From the NCBI GenBank assembly GCA_900466605.1, contig UBMU01000009.1, forward strand, positions 124,001 through 188,000: a DNA stretch of 64,000 nucleotides. Direction: 5' to 3'. This DNA is from Hyphomicrobiales bacterium. Its GTDB lineage: Bacteria; Pseudomonadota; Alphaproteobacteria; Rhizobiales; Rhizobiaceae. How positions within the stretch are numbered: the stretch's first letter is position 1; each line of letters starts with the position of its first letter. The notes under the pieces were generated by a model. That model saw only the letters and a list, made by a program, of their open reading frames with translations, was not told where the DNA came from and did no database searches. Positions 13,953-23,002 of this stretch are shown here, piece by piece. A program made the translations under genes and the position numbers.

Positions 13953-15085
13953 ACCGTGCCATCGAAATCGATGACGTGCCGGATCACCTCGCCGGCATGC
14001 AGCCGATCGAACGCTTCGTTGATCCCTTCCAGCGGACCGGTTGACCACAGCAAACGGTCCACCGGTAGCTTTCCGCGCTTGAAGAGCCCGATAAAGCGCG
14101 GAATGTCCCGACCGGGCACGCAGCTGCCGAGATAGCTCCCGAGCACGCGTCGTTCCTCGGCGACGAGGCTGACGGCAGGGATCGCAAACTGGCTTGATGG
14201 ATTGGCAAGCCCCGCCGTTGCTGTCGTGCCGCCGCGTCGGGTGATGCGGTAGGCAAGGTCGAAGGCCTTGACGGCACCGGCCATCTCAAGCGCATGATCG
14301 ACGCCGCCCCTGGTCGCCTCGCGGATCTGCTCCACCACATCAGGATCGCTGGCGATGAAGGCATCGGTCGCACCGAGCGAAAGCGCAATCCCGAGCTTCT
14401 CCGGCGAAAGATCGACGGCAACGATGCGCTCGGCACCCGACGCCACTGCACCGAGCACCGCGGCTAATCCGACACCTCCGAGGCCGACAACGGCGACAGT
14501 CTGGCCCGGCTGCACCCGGCAGGTATTCACCACTGCGCCGACACCCGTCAGCACAGCGCAGCCGAACAGCGCGGCGTGGGAGAAGGGAATATCGCGGTCA
14601 ATGCGGATGGCCGAATGACGGGAAACGACGGCGTGAGTTGCAAAACCGGAGACGCCGAGATGATGATGGATCGGAACCTCCTCGCAGCTCAGCCGTCGCG
14701 CGCCCGAGAGCAGCGTTCCCTTGCCGTTTGCGTCAGCACCAGGAATGCACAGAGCCGGCCGTCCCTCCGCGCAGGGCAGGCAGTGGCCACAGCTCGGCAT
14801 GAAGCTCATCACGACATGGTCACCGGGCCTCAGATCCGTCACACCGGCTCCGACCGCTTCCACCGTACCCGCCGCCTCATGCCCAAGCGCCATCGGCACC
14901 GGTCGCGGCCTGTCACCATTGATGACAGAGAGATCGGAATGGCAGAGCCCGGCTGCGCCGATGCGCAAAAGGATCTCGTCCTGTCCTGGCGGCGCCAGCT
15001 CGATCTCCTCGATGGAGAGCGGCCGGCTAGCCCCAAATGGCGGCGCGACCGGCGATTGGCGCAAAACCGCGGCGCGTATCTTCAT
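13949..15085 (-). CDS. zinc-dependent alcohol dehydrogenase
   Basis: This 378-residue medium-chain dehydrogenase has catalytic-zinc ligands in GLCHSDLS and LGHEAAGTVEAVG. The structural-zinc lobe is CGHCLPCAEGRPALC, and the Rossmann loop is VVGLGGVGLAAVLG followed by VAVDLS, which suggests NAD(H). Size and motifs fit the class III/benzyl-alcohol-like group of alpha-proteobacteria. It may act on a primary alcohol or S-hydroxymethyl adduct; substrate unknown. It converges with the MaoC gene (4-bp overlap of stops) and is transcribed away from the VOC gene end. Confidence 0.9.
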   Translation of the reverse strand: MKIRAAVLRQSPVAPPFGASRPLSIEEIELAPPGQDEILLRIGAAGLCHSDLSVINGDRPRPVPMALGHEAAGTVEAVGAGVTDLRPGDHVVMSFMPSCGHCLPCAEGRPALCIPGADANGKGTLLSGARRLSCEEVPIHHHLGVSGFATHAVVSRHSAIRIDRDIPFSHAALFGCAVLTGVGAVVNTCRVQPGQTVAVVGLGGVGLAAVLGAVASGAERIVAVDLSPEKLGIALSLGATDAFIASDPDVVEQIREATRGGVDHALEMAGAVKAFDLAYRITRRGGTTATAGLANPSSQFAIPAVSLVAEERRVLGSYLGSCVPGRDIPRFIGLFKRGKLPVDRLLWSTGPLEGINEAFDRLHAGEVIRHVIDFDGTV

Positions 15086-15167
15086 GAACTCCTCCCCGGA
15101 ACGGCTGTGAGCAAACTATCCGCTCAGAGAGCCCGACCGCAACAGACATTGAGCTTAGGCAATGTCG

Positions 15168-15563
15168 CTATTGCGCACCGTTGATCTCAACGATGTTGCG
15201 ATCTGGATCGAGCAGATAGGCTTGCGGAAAGCCCGCCGGTCCATCGCGCCTGAGGCGCAAGCGCCAGGGATCGCCCTCGGGCACATCCTCGCGAAAACCC
15301 TTGGCAACAAGGTCGCGGATGCATCCCTCGAAGTCATCGGTGCGGAACGCGAAATGTCCGTCCGCCGTGTCTATGGTCGCAACGTCCCGGAAGGTACCGG
15401 TCGGATTGACGATGAGGTGAACCTGTAGCGCCCCGCAAGCGAACCACGCCCCCACGGTACTGAACGGCGGCCGCGCGATTTGCTCGAGACCGAATACATC
15501 GCGATAGAAGGCGATCGAACGGTCGATATCCGTGACGACAATGGAAACGTGATGCAGCATCAT
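15168..15563 (-). CDS. VOC (glyoxalase/bleomycin resistance/dioxygenase) family protein
   Basis: This 131-residue protein has a typical VOC start, MMLHHVSIVVTDIDRSIAFY. A DGHFAFRTDDFEG segment and a C-terminal DPDRNIVEING follow, supplying the usual His/His/Glu metal ligands. The open frame continues upstream to 15680, but the ATG at 15563 follows a GGGGTG ribosome-binding site and matches the family N-terminus, so it was chosen. It could be a glyoxalase-like lyase or a ring-cleavage dioxygenase-like protein; sequence alone does not decide. It lies upstream of the alcohol dehydrogenase on the same strand with an 82-bp gap. Confidence 0.88.
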   Translation of the reverse strand: MMLHHVSIVVTDIDRSIAFYRDVFGLEQIARPPFSTVGAWFACGALQVHLIVNPTGTFRDVATIDTADGHFAFRTDDFEGCIRDLVAKGFREDVPEGDPWRLRLRRDGPAGFPQAYLLDPDRNIVEINGAQ

Positions 15564-15654
15564 CGAAGACACCCCGCATTCGTTGCGATGGCGCTCCATA
15601 AGGACCGCGCCCAGCGGATGATGGCACGAATGTCGGCAGTCCTGCAACGTGAAG

Positions 15655-15694
15655 CTGATCGGGGGACGGCACAAGAGCACCGTCCCCCGATCAG
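15655..15694. other. strong perfect hairpin between soxG and the VOC gene
   Basis: A perfect 15-bp inverted repeat (15655-15669 with 15680-15694) with a 10-nt spacer lies just downstream of the sox operon and upstream of the VOC start. It has no good T-run on either strand. It may end or protect the sox transcript rather than act as a classical intrinsic terminator. Confidence 0.7.
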
Positions 15695-15715
15695 TAATCG
15701 CATATCAGTTGCACT

Positions 15716-16264
15716 TTAGTGGCCGGCGTCTTCGGCGCCTTCAGCCAGCAGGCCGAATACGAAATCCGCAAACGAGCGCCAGCATTCTACACGGAACGTA
15801 TCGTCCTCGGTGCGGAACAGCACAATCTCGGCCTTGCCGAACAGCGTGCGCGAGCAAGCCCCGACTGGGAAGGCCTCGAGCGACAGATCCTGCGGGCAAC
15901 CCGCGGAAATCGTCGCTTCAGCCCCAGGACCGGAAACGATGATCGCCACGTTGCGGTGCGAAACGTCAGTTGCCGAATGCAGCACGCCCGATTTGGCGAG
16001 CGGTGCCATCAGGTCTGCGCCGGACTCGTCGATAACCAGCCATTCATCCGGGCCGAGCCAGAGGGCGGCACGGCCTTCCTTGCGCCCTGACGTTTTCGGG
16101 GCAGCGGGAACCTTTACACCGAGGGCGGAGGAAAGAGCCTTCAGCGATTCCGCCGGTGCGCGAAGCGCCACGCGAGTTGCTGCCGGTGCCGGCGTCAGCC
16201 GTACCGTCGCGGAACCACCGTGACGACCGGAAAGAACAGACTTGCGAACTGCCGTATCAGCCAT
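15716..16264 (-). CDS. soxG: heterotetrameric sarcosine oxidase gamma subunit
   Basis: This 182-residue gamma subunit contains the conserved LWLGPDEWLVI, ATDVSHRNVAI and CPQDLSLEAFPVGACSRT segments of SoxG. With alpha, beta and delta it forms the enzyme that oxidises sarcosine to glycine. The longest frame starts at 16288, but the ATG at 16264 has a GGAGG ribosome-binding site 8 bp upstream and starts MADTAVRKS. It overlaps the soxA stop by 8 bp (ATGGCTGA), suggesting coupled translation. It is the last gene of the operon. Confidence 0.95.
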   Translation of the reverse strand: MADTAVRKSVLSGRHGGSATVRLTPAPAATRVALRAPAESLKALSSALGVKVPAAPKTSGRKEGRAALWLGPDEWLVIDESGADLMAPLAKSGVLHSATDVSHRNVAIIVSGPGAEATISAGCPQDLSLEAFPVGACSRTLFGKAEIVLFRTEDDTFRVECWRSFADFVFGLLAEGAEDAGH

Positions 16265-19250
16265 TGATGCGGCCTCCTTCCTTGTCAAAGAACACCATAT
16301 CAGTCACCTCGACGGCGATCGTCTTGTCGGGCATCGGCACATAAAGCGTCTCGCCCATCCGCTTGCGCCCGCCGGCGACCAGCGCGAAAGCGATCGACTT
16401 GCCCAGATTTTCCGACCAGTAGGACGAGGTCACGTGACCGAGCATCGTCATTGGCTTCGGCTCGTTCGGGTTGGCGACGATCTGCGCGCCCTCTTCGAGC
16501 ACGAGCTTCGGATCCTTGGTGACGAGACCGACCAGCTGCTTGCGGCCTTCTTTCACCAGATCCTGCCGCTTCAGCCCGCGAATGCCGACGAAATCCGTCT
16601 TCTTCTTCGAGACCGCCCAGGAGAGGCCGGCGTCATCAGGCGTCACGGTGCCGTCCGTGTCCTGACCAACGATGATATAGCCCTTCTCGGCGCGCAGCAC
16701 GTGCATCGTCTCGGTGCCGTAGACGCAGGCACCGAGCGGCTCGGCATTGGCCCAGACCGCTTCCAGCACCGACTGGCCGTAATCGGCAGGCACGTTGATT
16801 TCGAAGCCTACTTCACCCGTGAAGGACACGCGGAACAGCCGCGCCGGCACGCCCATGACCGTGCACTCGGCAACGCTCATATGCGGGAAGGCCTCGTTGG
16901 AGATATCGACGCCCTCGACCAGCGGCGCGATGATCTCGCGCGCCTTCGGACCCTGCACGGCGATAACGGCCCACTGCTCGGTCACCGAGGTCAGCCACAC
17001 CTTCAGATGCGGGAACTCGGTCTGCAGATAGTCTTCCATGTGGTTCAAGACGCGCGGCGCGCCGCCCGTCGTCGTCGTCACGTGGAAACGATCGTCGGCC
17101 AGCCGCCCGACGACGCCGTCGTCATAAACGAAGCCGTCATCGCGGGTCATGATGCCATAGCGGCACTTGCCCGGCTTCAGCGTGTCCCAGGCGTTGGTAT
17201 ACATGAGGTTCATAAACTCGGCGGCATCAGGCCCGACGACTTCGATCTTGCCGAGCGTCGAGGCATCGAACACACCGGCGACATCGCGCGCGGTCTTGCA
17301 TTCGCGGGCAACCGCCTGATGCATCGTCTCGCCGGCGCGTGGGTAGAACCACGCGCGCTTCCAGTTGCCGACATCCTCGAACACGGCGCCATGAGCTTCT
17401 TCCCACTGGTGCAGCGGCGTCTTGCGCGTCGGGTCGAACAGCTCGCCACGCGAATGCGCGATCAGCGTGCCGTAGGTGACAGGCGTGTAGGGTGCGCGGA
17501 AGGTGGTGAGACCGACCTGCGGGATCTCCCTGCCAAGCATCTCGGCGGCAATCGCCAGACCGTGCATGTTGGAGAGCTTGCCCTGGTCCGACGCCATGCC
17601 GTTCGTCGTGAAGCGCTTGATGTGCTCGATCGAGTGCATCCCTTCGCGCACGGCAAGGCGGATATCCTTGGCGCAGACGTCGTGCTGGAAATCGATGAAC
17701 GCTTTGGCGCTGGTCTCCGGACCCGCCCCTTCGGCCGCGCCGATCATCCCGCCCGTCCACTGATGCGCCTGTTCAGCGGAGATGGTGATCTTGCCGGCCG
17801 ACTTCTTGCCCGCCGCCTGCGCCATCAGTTCGCCAGCGGCAAGCGATTCCTCGATCGTCTGCTGCAGGTCGTCGGTACCGTTGCAGGCGCCGACGGACAG
17901 GCAATCCTGCGCATAAGTGCCGGGCAGGAAGCGCTGCGTTTCCGGCTCGAACTTCACCTTGCCGCGCGACTGCGAGAACAGGTGCACCGAAGGCGTCCAG
18001 CCAGCCGAGACCAGCAGCGCATCGACCGCGATCTTGCGCGGCGAGCCGCCACCATTGCGGGCAACGGTCATGGATGAGATCCGCAGCTTGCCTGACGTGT
18101 TGATGACAGACTGGCCGGCGAGAACGTCGATGCCGAGCGAGCGGGCTTCCGCGAGAACATCAGCACCCGGCGTCTGCCTGCAATCGACGATCGCTGCGAT
18201 CTCGACGCCTGATCGTTTCAGGTCGAACGCAGCCTCATAGGCCGAATCGTGCGCCGTATAGACGCCAACCTTCTGGCCGACGGCGACGCCGTATTGGTTG
18301 AGATACATACGCGCGGCCGATGCCAGCATGATGCCGGGACGGTCATTGTTCGGGAACACCATGTGGCGCTCGATCGCGCCATTGGCGAGAATCACGCGCT
18401 TGGCGCGCAGCTGCCACAGACGCTCGCGCGGCAGATGGCGGCTCGGGTTCGCGACATGGTCGGTCACGCGTTCGGCGAGGCCGACGAAATTGTGGTTGTA
18501 GTAACCGAACGCAGTGGTGCGGGTGAGAACCTGCACATTCTCCATTGCCTTCAGGCTGGCAACGGCCCTCTGCGCCCATTCATAGCCGTCGAGGCCATCG
18601 ATCTTGACGCCGCTATCATAGCGCAGCGCGCCGCCGACATCGGCCTGCTCGTCGCAGAGGATCACCTTGGCGCCGGATTGCGCGGCCGCGAGTGCCGCCG
18701 AAAGACCGGCAACGCCGGCACCGACAACAAGAACGTCGCAATGCGCGTAGCGGCTGGCGTAGTGATCGGGATCGGCTTCCTTCGGGGCGACGCCGAGGCC
18801 GGCTGCGCGACGGATCATCGGCTCATAGACATGCTTCCATGCCGCCTTCGGCCACATGAAGGTCTTGTAGTAGAAACCGGCGGCGAAGAAAGGCGACATC
18901 AGGTTATTGATGCCACCGATATCGAAGGAGAGCGACGGGAAGCGGTTCTGCGATTCGACGATCATGCCGTCGAACACTTCCTGCACCGTGGCGCGCACGT
19001 TCGGCTGCTTGCGGGCGCTGTCGCGCGCCACGTCGATCAGCGCGTTCGGCTCCTCGGCACCGGCCGAGAGAATGCCGCGGGGGCGGTGATACTTGAACGA
19101 GCGGCCGACGAGATGGATGTTGTTGGCAATCAGCGCCGAGGCGACGGTGTCGCCCTCGAGCGCGGTGTAGCTCTTGCCGTCGAAGGTGAAGCGCGCGGTT
19201 CTGGCCGGCGTCAGGCGACCCTTGCCTGCGATACGGTTGGTGCCGCTCAT
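16257..19250 (-). CDS. soxA: heterotetrameric sarcosine oxidase alpha subunit
   Basis: This 997-residue protein has the expected three-part layout. An N-terminal ferredoxin-like domain (FTFDGKSYTALEGDTVASAL) is followed by a dinucleotide-binding region with VVGAGVAGLSAALAAAQSG. The C-terminal half is an aminomethyltransferase (GcvT-like) fold that passes the methyl-derived one-carbon unit to tetrahydrofolate. Its ATG overlaps the soxD stop (ATGA). The enzyme yields glycine, H2O2 and 5,10-methylene-THF from sarcosine, O2 and THF. Length and motifs are normal. Confidence 0.97.
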   Translation of the reverse strand: MSGTNRIAGKGRLTPARTARFTFDGKSYTALEGDTVASALIANNIHLVGRSFKYHRPRGILSAGAEEPNALIDVARDSARKQPNVRATVQEVFDGMIVESQNRFPSLSFDIGGINNLMSPFFAAGFYYKTFMWPKAAWKHVYEPMIRRAAGLGVAPKEADPDHYASRYAHCDVLVVGAGVAGLSAALAAAQSGAKVILCDEQADVGGALRYDSGVKIDGLDGYEWAQRAVASLKAMENVQVLTRTTAFGYYNHNFVGLAERVTDHVANPSRHLPRERLWQLRAKRVILANGAIERHMVFPNNDRPGIMLASAARMYLNQYGVAVGQKVGVYTAHDSAYEAAFDLKRSGVEIAAIVDCRQTPGADVLAEARSLGIDVLAGQSVINTSGKLRISSMTVARNGGGSPRKIAVDALLVSAGWTPSVHLFSQSRGKVKFEPETQRFLPGTYAQDCLSVGACNGTDDLQQTIEESLAAGELMAQAAGKKSAGKITISAEQAHQWTGGMIGAAEGAGPETSAKAFIDFQHDVCAKDIRLAVREGMHSIEHIKRFTTNGMASDQGKLSNMHGLAIAAEMLGREIPQVGLTTFRAPYTPVTYGTLIAHSRGELFDPTRKTPLHQWEEAHGAVFEDVGNWKRAWFYPRAGETMHQAVARECKTARDVAGVFDASTLGKIEVVGPDAAEFMNLMYTNAWDTLKPGKCRYGIMTRDDGFVYDDGVVGRLADDRFHVTTTTGGAPRVLNHMEDYLQTEFPHLKVWLTSVTEQWAVIAVQGPKAREIIAPLVEGVDISNEAFPHMSVAECTVMGVPARLFRVSFTGEVGFEINVPADYGQSVLEAVWANAEPLGACVYGTETMHVLRAEKGYIIVGQDTDGTVTPDDAGLSWAVSKKKTDFVGIRGLKRQDLVKEGRKQLVGLVTKDPKLVLEEGAQIVANPNEPKPMTMLGHVTSSYWSENLGKSIAFALVAGGRKRMGETLYVPMPDKTIAVEVTDMVFFDKEGGRING

Positions 19251-19588
19251 TTCGCGTCTCCTTCGAGCTGCTCGTAGGTCTCGACGGGAGCATGTGGAAC
19301 GGCAGCCTCGCCGATGTCAGGCTTCGGCTCGCCTGCCTTGTAGGTCATGATGAACTTGTCGCTGATCGTGTCGCGGGCGGCGTTGAAGAAACGGCCGCAT
19401 CCGTGCTGGTGGCGCCAGCGCTCAAAGATCAGCCCTTTCGGGTTGTCGCGCAGGAAGAAATATTCCTCGAACTCCTCGTCGGAGATCGAAGCGATGTTGG
19501 CGGGGCGGGCGATGTGGGCATCACCGGCGCCGCGGAATTCGAGCTCGGAGCGCTCTTCCTGACAGTATGGGCAGTGGATAAGAAGCAT
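19247..19588 (-). CDS. soxD: heterotetrameric sarcosine oxidase delta subunit
   Basis: This 113-residue delta subunit has the zinc-binding pattern Cys-x2-Cys near the N-terminus (LIHCPYCQEER) and a His/Cys pair in RHQHGCGRFFN. A GAGGA ribosome-binding site precedes the ATG. The stop overlaps the soxA start by 4 bp. Its place between soxB and soxA is the standard order. Confidence 0.96.
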   Translation of the reverse strand: MLLIHCPYCQEERSELEFRGAGDAHIARPANIASISDEEFEEYFFLRDNPKGLIFERWRHQHGCGRFFNAARDTISDKFIMTYKAGEPKPDIGEAAVPHAPVETYEQLEGDAK

Positions 19589-19600
19589 GATGTCCTCGTG

Positions 19601-20854
19601 TCAGTGCGCGACGGCAGCAGCGGCGGCTTCGTCGATCAGACGGCCGGTGCGGAAGCGGTCCAGCGTCAGGCCGGCATTGAACTTGTGGGCCTCGTCGCGG
19701 GCAATCAGATGCGCGAAGAGGTTGGCCGAGCCCGGCGTCGCCTTGAAGCCGCCGGTGCCCCAGCCGCAGTTGACGTAGAGGCCTGGAACCGGTGTCTTCG
19801 ACTGGATCGCCGAACGATCCGGCGTGTTGTCGACGATCCCGCCCCACTGGCGCATCATCTTGACGCGGCGGAACATCGGGAACAGCTCGCAGATCGCATC
19901 CAGCGTATGGGTGATGATCTGCAGGCCGCCGGTCTGGCTGTAGGAATTGTACTGGTCGGTGCCGGCGCCGATGACGAGTTCGCCCTTGTCGGACTGCGAG
20001 ATATAGGCATGCACCGTGTTCGACATCACCACGCACGGGAAGATCGGCTTCAGCGGTTCCGATACCAGCGCCTGCAGCGGGCTCGACTGCAGCGGCACGC
20101 GCACGTCGGCCATCTTCATGACCGTCGTCGTGTGACCGGCTGCCGAAACGCCGACCTTCCTGGCGCCGATGAAGCCGCGATTGGTCTCGACGCCGGTGAC
20201 GCGCCCGTCCGGGCCGCGGCGGATGCCGGTCACTTCGCAGTTCTGGATAATGTGGACGCCGCGATCAGACGCCGCACGAGCATAGCCCCAGGCGACCGCA
20301 TCGTGACGCGCCGTGCCGCCGCGACGCTGGAGCGCCGCACCATTGATCGGATAACGAGCGCTGGCTGAGATATCGAGCGGTGGACAATAAGCCTTCGCCT
20401 GCTCTGGCGTCAGCCATTCATTGTCGATGCCGTAGAGGCGGTTTGCATGGATATGGCGCTTGAAGGACTGCTGGTCGTGCACATTGTGCGACAGCATCAT
20501 AACGCCGCGGGGAGAATACATGACATTGTAGTTGAGATCCTGCGAGAGGTTCTCCCAGAGCTTCATCGAATGCTCGTAGATGTGCATGCTCTCTTCATAG
20601 AGATAGTTCGAGCGGATGATGGTCGTGTTGCGGCCCGTGTTACCGCCGCCGAGCCAGCCCTTTTCAAGCACCGCGACATTGGTGATGCCGTGCTCCTTGG
20701 CGAGGTAGTAGGCGGCGCCAAGGCCATGTCCGCCGCCGCCGATGATGATGACGTCGTATTCAGCGCGCGGTTCGGGCGAAGTCCACTGCTTGTCCCAGCC
20801 CTTGTGGCCCCGGAGAGCCTCCCTTGCCACGGCAAAAACCGAGTATCTGCGCAT
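19601..20854 (-). CDS. soxB: heterotetrameric sarcosine oxidase beta subunit
   Basis: This 417-residue flavoprotein of the D-amino-acid-oxidase fold starts MRRYSVFAVAREALRG. It has the FAD-binding loop DVIIIGGGGHGLGAAYYLA and then GWLGGGNTGRNTTIIRSNY. In characterised enzymes this subunit carries both non-covalent FAD and covalent FMN and performs the dehydrogenation of sarcosine. It is the first gene of soxBDAG. The 423-bp divergent gap upstream should hold its promoter and contains an inverted repeat (20979-21000). The operon shown here lacks glyA, purU or folD companions. Confidence 0.97.
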   Translation of the reverse strand: MRRYSVFAVAREALRGHKGWDKQWTSPEPRAEYDVIIIGGGGHGLGAAYYLAKEHGITNVAVLEKGWLGGGNTGRNTTIIRSNYLYEESMHIYEHSMKLWENLSQDLNYNVMYSPRGVMMLSHNVHDQQSFKRHIHANRLYGIDNEWLTPEQAKAYCPPLDISASARYPINGAALQRRGGTARHDAVAWGYARAASDRGVHIIQNCEVTGIRRGPDGRVTGVETNRGFIGARKVGVSAAGHTTTVMKMADVRVPLQSSPLQALVSEPLKPIFPCVVMSNTVHAYISQSDKGELVIGAGTDQYNSYSQTGGLQIITHTLDAICELFPMFRRVKMMRQWGGIVDNTPDRSAIQSKTPVPGLYVNCGWGTGGFKATPGSANLFAHLIARDEAHKFNAGLTLDRFRTGRLIDEAAAAAVAH

Positions 20855-21277
20855 CCGCCTTCATCTCCTTCAGGGGAAAGGTCCCTTCTCGTCGGCCATA
20901 CAAATCGCAAATCCAAAAGCGGCACAACGTTTCTTTTGCGACGCGGACCGGCTTTTGTTTTGACACGCAGTGAGAATGAACGAGATCACTCAGTCTCGTT
21001 GAGCAACGGCAAATACCAGCGGAAGACGCCGGCAGTGCCTCGCGTCTCGCCATTCTTCTTATTTTAGAATATTTGCAATTGCAATTTTTGAGCGCATAGT
21101 TCTTGCGCTGCGTAAGCGCTCTGTGCGCCTTGGGGGGTCTCGCGTCTGCAGCAGTGGCAACATTCATAAGCCAGACGTCGGCACGCGTGTGGGAAGAACT
21201 CGCATCCGACCTGGCATCCAATGAACAGACCGACACGGCATGCGGTGCTCGCTGTCCGGTCTTTGGGAGGATTCGTC
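20855..21277. promoter_or_regulatory. divergent intergenic region between soxB and the DUF1254 gene
   Basis: No convincing gene lies in these 423 bp. Two symmetric sequences stand out: a 7-bp inverted repeat with 8-bp spacer (AACGAGA, 20979-20985; TCTCGTT, 20994-21000) about 125 bp upstream of the soxB ATG, and a perfect 12-bp palindrome TTGCAATTGCAA (21073-21084) in an AT-rich stretch. Either could be an operator; which promoter each serves is not shown by sequence. Confidence 0.45.
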
Positions 21278-22714
21278 ATGCAATCGCATTTCATTACCCT
21301 CGCGGTTGGCATTCTTCTGTCAGGAGCATGCCTTACTGGTCCGGTCGTCGCCGCCGAAGACGCTCTGACCAAGGAGGACGCGTCAGCGATCGGCGTCGAT
21401 GCCTATCTCTACCTCTATCCGTTGGTCACAATGAACCTGACCCGCGAACAAGCAACCAACGTCGAAGCTGGCAAGACCATGGGGCGCGGGCCGGCCAACA
21501 TGTTCACCAACGTCCCGCAGTTTCCGACTGCGGAATTCAGGGATGTCGTCCGGCCGAATTTCGACACGCTCTACTCGGTCGCCTGGCTTGATATGACCAA
21601 GGAGCCGATGATCGTCTCGGCCCCCGACACCAATGGGCGCTACTATCTCTTGCCCATGCTGGATATGTGGAGTGACGTATTCGCTTCGCCGGGCTGGCGT
21701 ACGACGGGAACTGCGAAAGCCGATTTTGCCGTTGTTCCCCCTGGCTGGACAGGCAAGGAGCTTCCGGCCGGAACACAACGGATCGATGCGCCGACACCTT
21801 ATGTCTGGGTCATCGGACGAACGAAGACGGATGGACCGTCTGACTACGACGCAGTTCACAAGATCCAGGCTGGCTATACGGTGACGCCGCTATCGCAATG
21901 GGGCAAGACGGTTGAGCCGGTAAAGGTCACGATCAATCCTGACATCGACATGAAAACCCCGCCGAAGAAGACAGTGGACGGGATGACGGCAGAGGATTTC
22001 TTTGCCTATGCCGCGGAGGTGCTGAAGGCCAATCCGCCGCACATCACCGATCAGCCGATCATCAGCCGTATGAAGCGAATCGGGATCGAACCGGGAAAGA
22101 GCTTCGATAAAACCAAGATTGCACCCGATATCGCCGCCGCTTTGAAGGATGTACCGGCCGCGGCACAAAAGCTGATGGAATGGAAAGTCCCAACGCTTGC
22201 TCGCGTTGCCAACAACTGGTCGATGAACACCGACACCATGGGTGTCTATGGCAACTACTACCTGAAGCGGGCGATCGTCGCACAGCTCGGGCTTGGCGCA
22301 AACCTTCCGGAAGACGCCATCTATCCGTTGAACCTCGGTGACGAGAAAGGAAACCCGCTGAACGGAGAGAACAGCTACAAGATCCACTTCGACAAGACGA
22401 ACCTGCCGCCGGTCAAGGCGTTCTGGTCCATCACGCTATATGATCCCGAGGGGTTCCAGGTCGGCAACAGCTTGAACCGGTTTGCCGTCAGCAGCTGGAT
22501 GCCGTTTGCCTACAATGCGGACGGCTCGCTTGATCTCTACTTCCAGAACAAGAGCCCCGGCGGGGAAATGGAAGCGAACTGGCTGCCGGCGCCTGCGGGA
22601 CCATTCAACCTGACCATGCGCCTTTACGGGCCGAGAAGTGAAGCCTTAACAGGGAAATGGAACCCGCCCGTCGTGGAAATGGTGCCGACGCTTCAACAAG
22701 TGACGGCACAGTAA
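21278..22714 (+). CDS. exported DUF1254/DUF1214 domain protein
   Basis: This 478-residue protein begins with a clear Sec signal peptide (MQSHFITLAVGILLSGACL, cleavage probably after VVAA). The mature part starts with the DUF1254 region (DAYLYLYPLVTMNLTREQ, FTNVPQFP, NFDTLYSVAWLDM). It ends with DUF1214 (FWSITLYDPEGFQVGNSLNRFAVSS). Such proteins are periplasmic and of unknown function, sometimes annotated as cell-envelope or membrane-associated. The ATG at 21278 has a GGGAGG ribosome-binding site at 21265-21270; the longer frame from 21221 would mask the signal peptide. It is monocistronic and divergent from soxB. Confidence 0.9.
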   Translation: MQSHFITLAVGILLSGACLTGPVVAAEDALTKEDASAIGVDAYLYLYPLVTMNLTREQATNVEAGKTMGRGPANMFTNVPQFPTAEFRDVVRPNFDTLYSVAWLDMTKEPMIVSAPDTNGRYYLLPMLDMWSDVFASPGWRTTGTAKADFAVVPPGWTGKELPAGTQRIDAPTPYVWVIGRTKTDGPSDYDAVHKIQAGYTVTPLSQWGKTVEPVKVTINPDIDMKTPPKKTVDGMTAEDFFAYAAEVLKANPPHITDQPIISRMKRIGIEPGKSFDKTKIAPDIAAALKDVPAAAQKLMEWKVPTLARVANNWSMNTDTMGVYGNYYLKRAIVAQLGLGANLPEDAIYPLNLGDEKGNPLNGENSYKIHFDKTNLPPVKAFWSITLYDPEGFQVGNSLNRFAVSSWMPFAYNADGSLDLYFQNKSPGGEMEANWLPAPAGPFNLTMRLYGPRSEALTGKWNPPVVEMVPTLQQVTAQ

Positions 22715-22750
22715 GCCCGCACGCTGGCGCGGGTCTCTCGGAGACGAGGC

Positions 22751-22963
22751 TTACTTGGCTGCGGCCCGCCGCTTCTTGGCAGGAGTTGCAACCGGCGGCG
22801 CTTCGGCCGCCTGTTGCAAGCGCAGTGCGCGCAGTTTTTCGGTCTTCTTGTCACGAGCCGCCGTCTCGGCACTCACGATCGCTCTGGCCGTGGTGTCGGT
22901 GGCGGCTGCCTTGTCGCGCGGCGAGAGCTTGGCTGGATTGAAGAATTCGTCTTTTGAAGTCAT
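22751..22963 (-). CDS. conserved small basic hypothetical protein
   Basis: This 70-residue protein starts MTSKDEFFNPAKLSPRDKAA and ends in a Lys/Arg/Ala-rich tail (PAKKRRAAAK). It is highly charged and has no membrane segment. The ATG follows a GAGAGAG purine stretch; a GTG two codons upstream is also possible. It looks like a small conserved rhizobial protein, but I do not recognise a domain. The basic tail could bind nucleic acid; that is speculation. It converges with the DUF1254 gene and precedes (same strand) nothing obvious as a partner. Confidence 0.65.
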   Translation of the reverse strand: MTSKDEFFNPAKLSPRDKAAATDTTARAIVSAETAARDKKTEKLRALRLQQAAEAPPVATPAKKRRAAAK

Positions 22964-23002
22964 CTGCACTCTCTCTCTGCACGGAACCTAGCGGAAGGCC
23001 AT

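Noticed and set aside
16242..18077. Long plus-strand open frame of about 611 codons opposite soxA
   Set aside because: It is the antisense shadow of a firmly identified GC-rich gene; composition is His/Arg/Gly-rich without domains or a ribosome-binding site.
22715..22750. GC-rich hairpin between the DUF1254 gene and the small basic gene
   Set aside because: The stem is short (about 5 bp) and has no T-run, so I do not call it a terminator.
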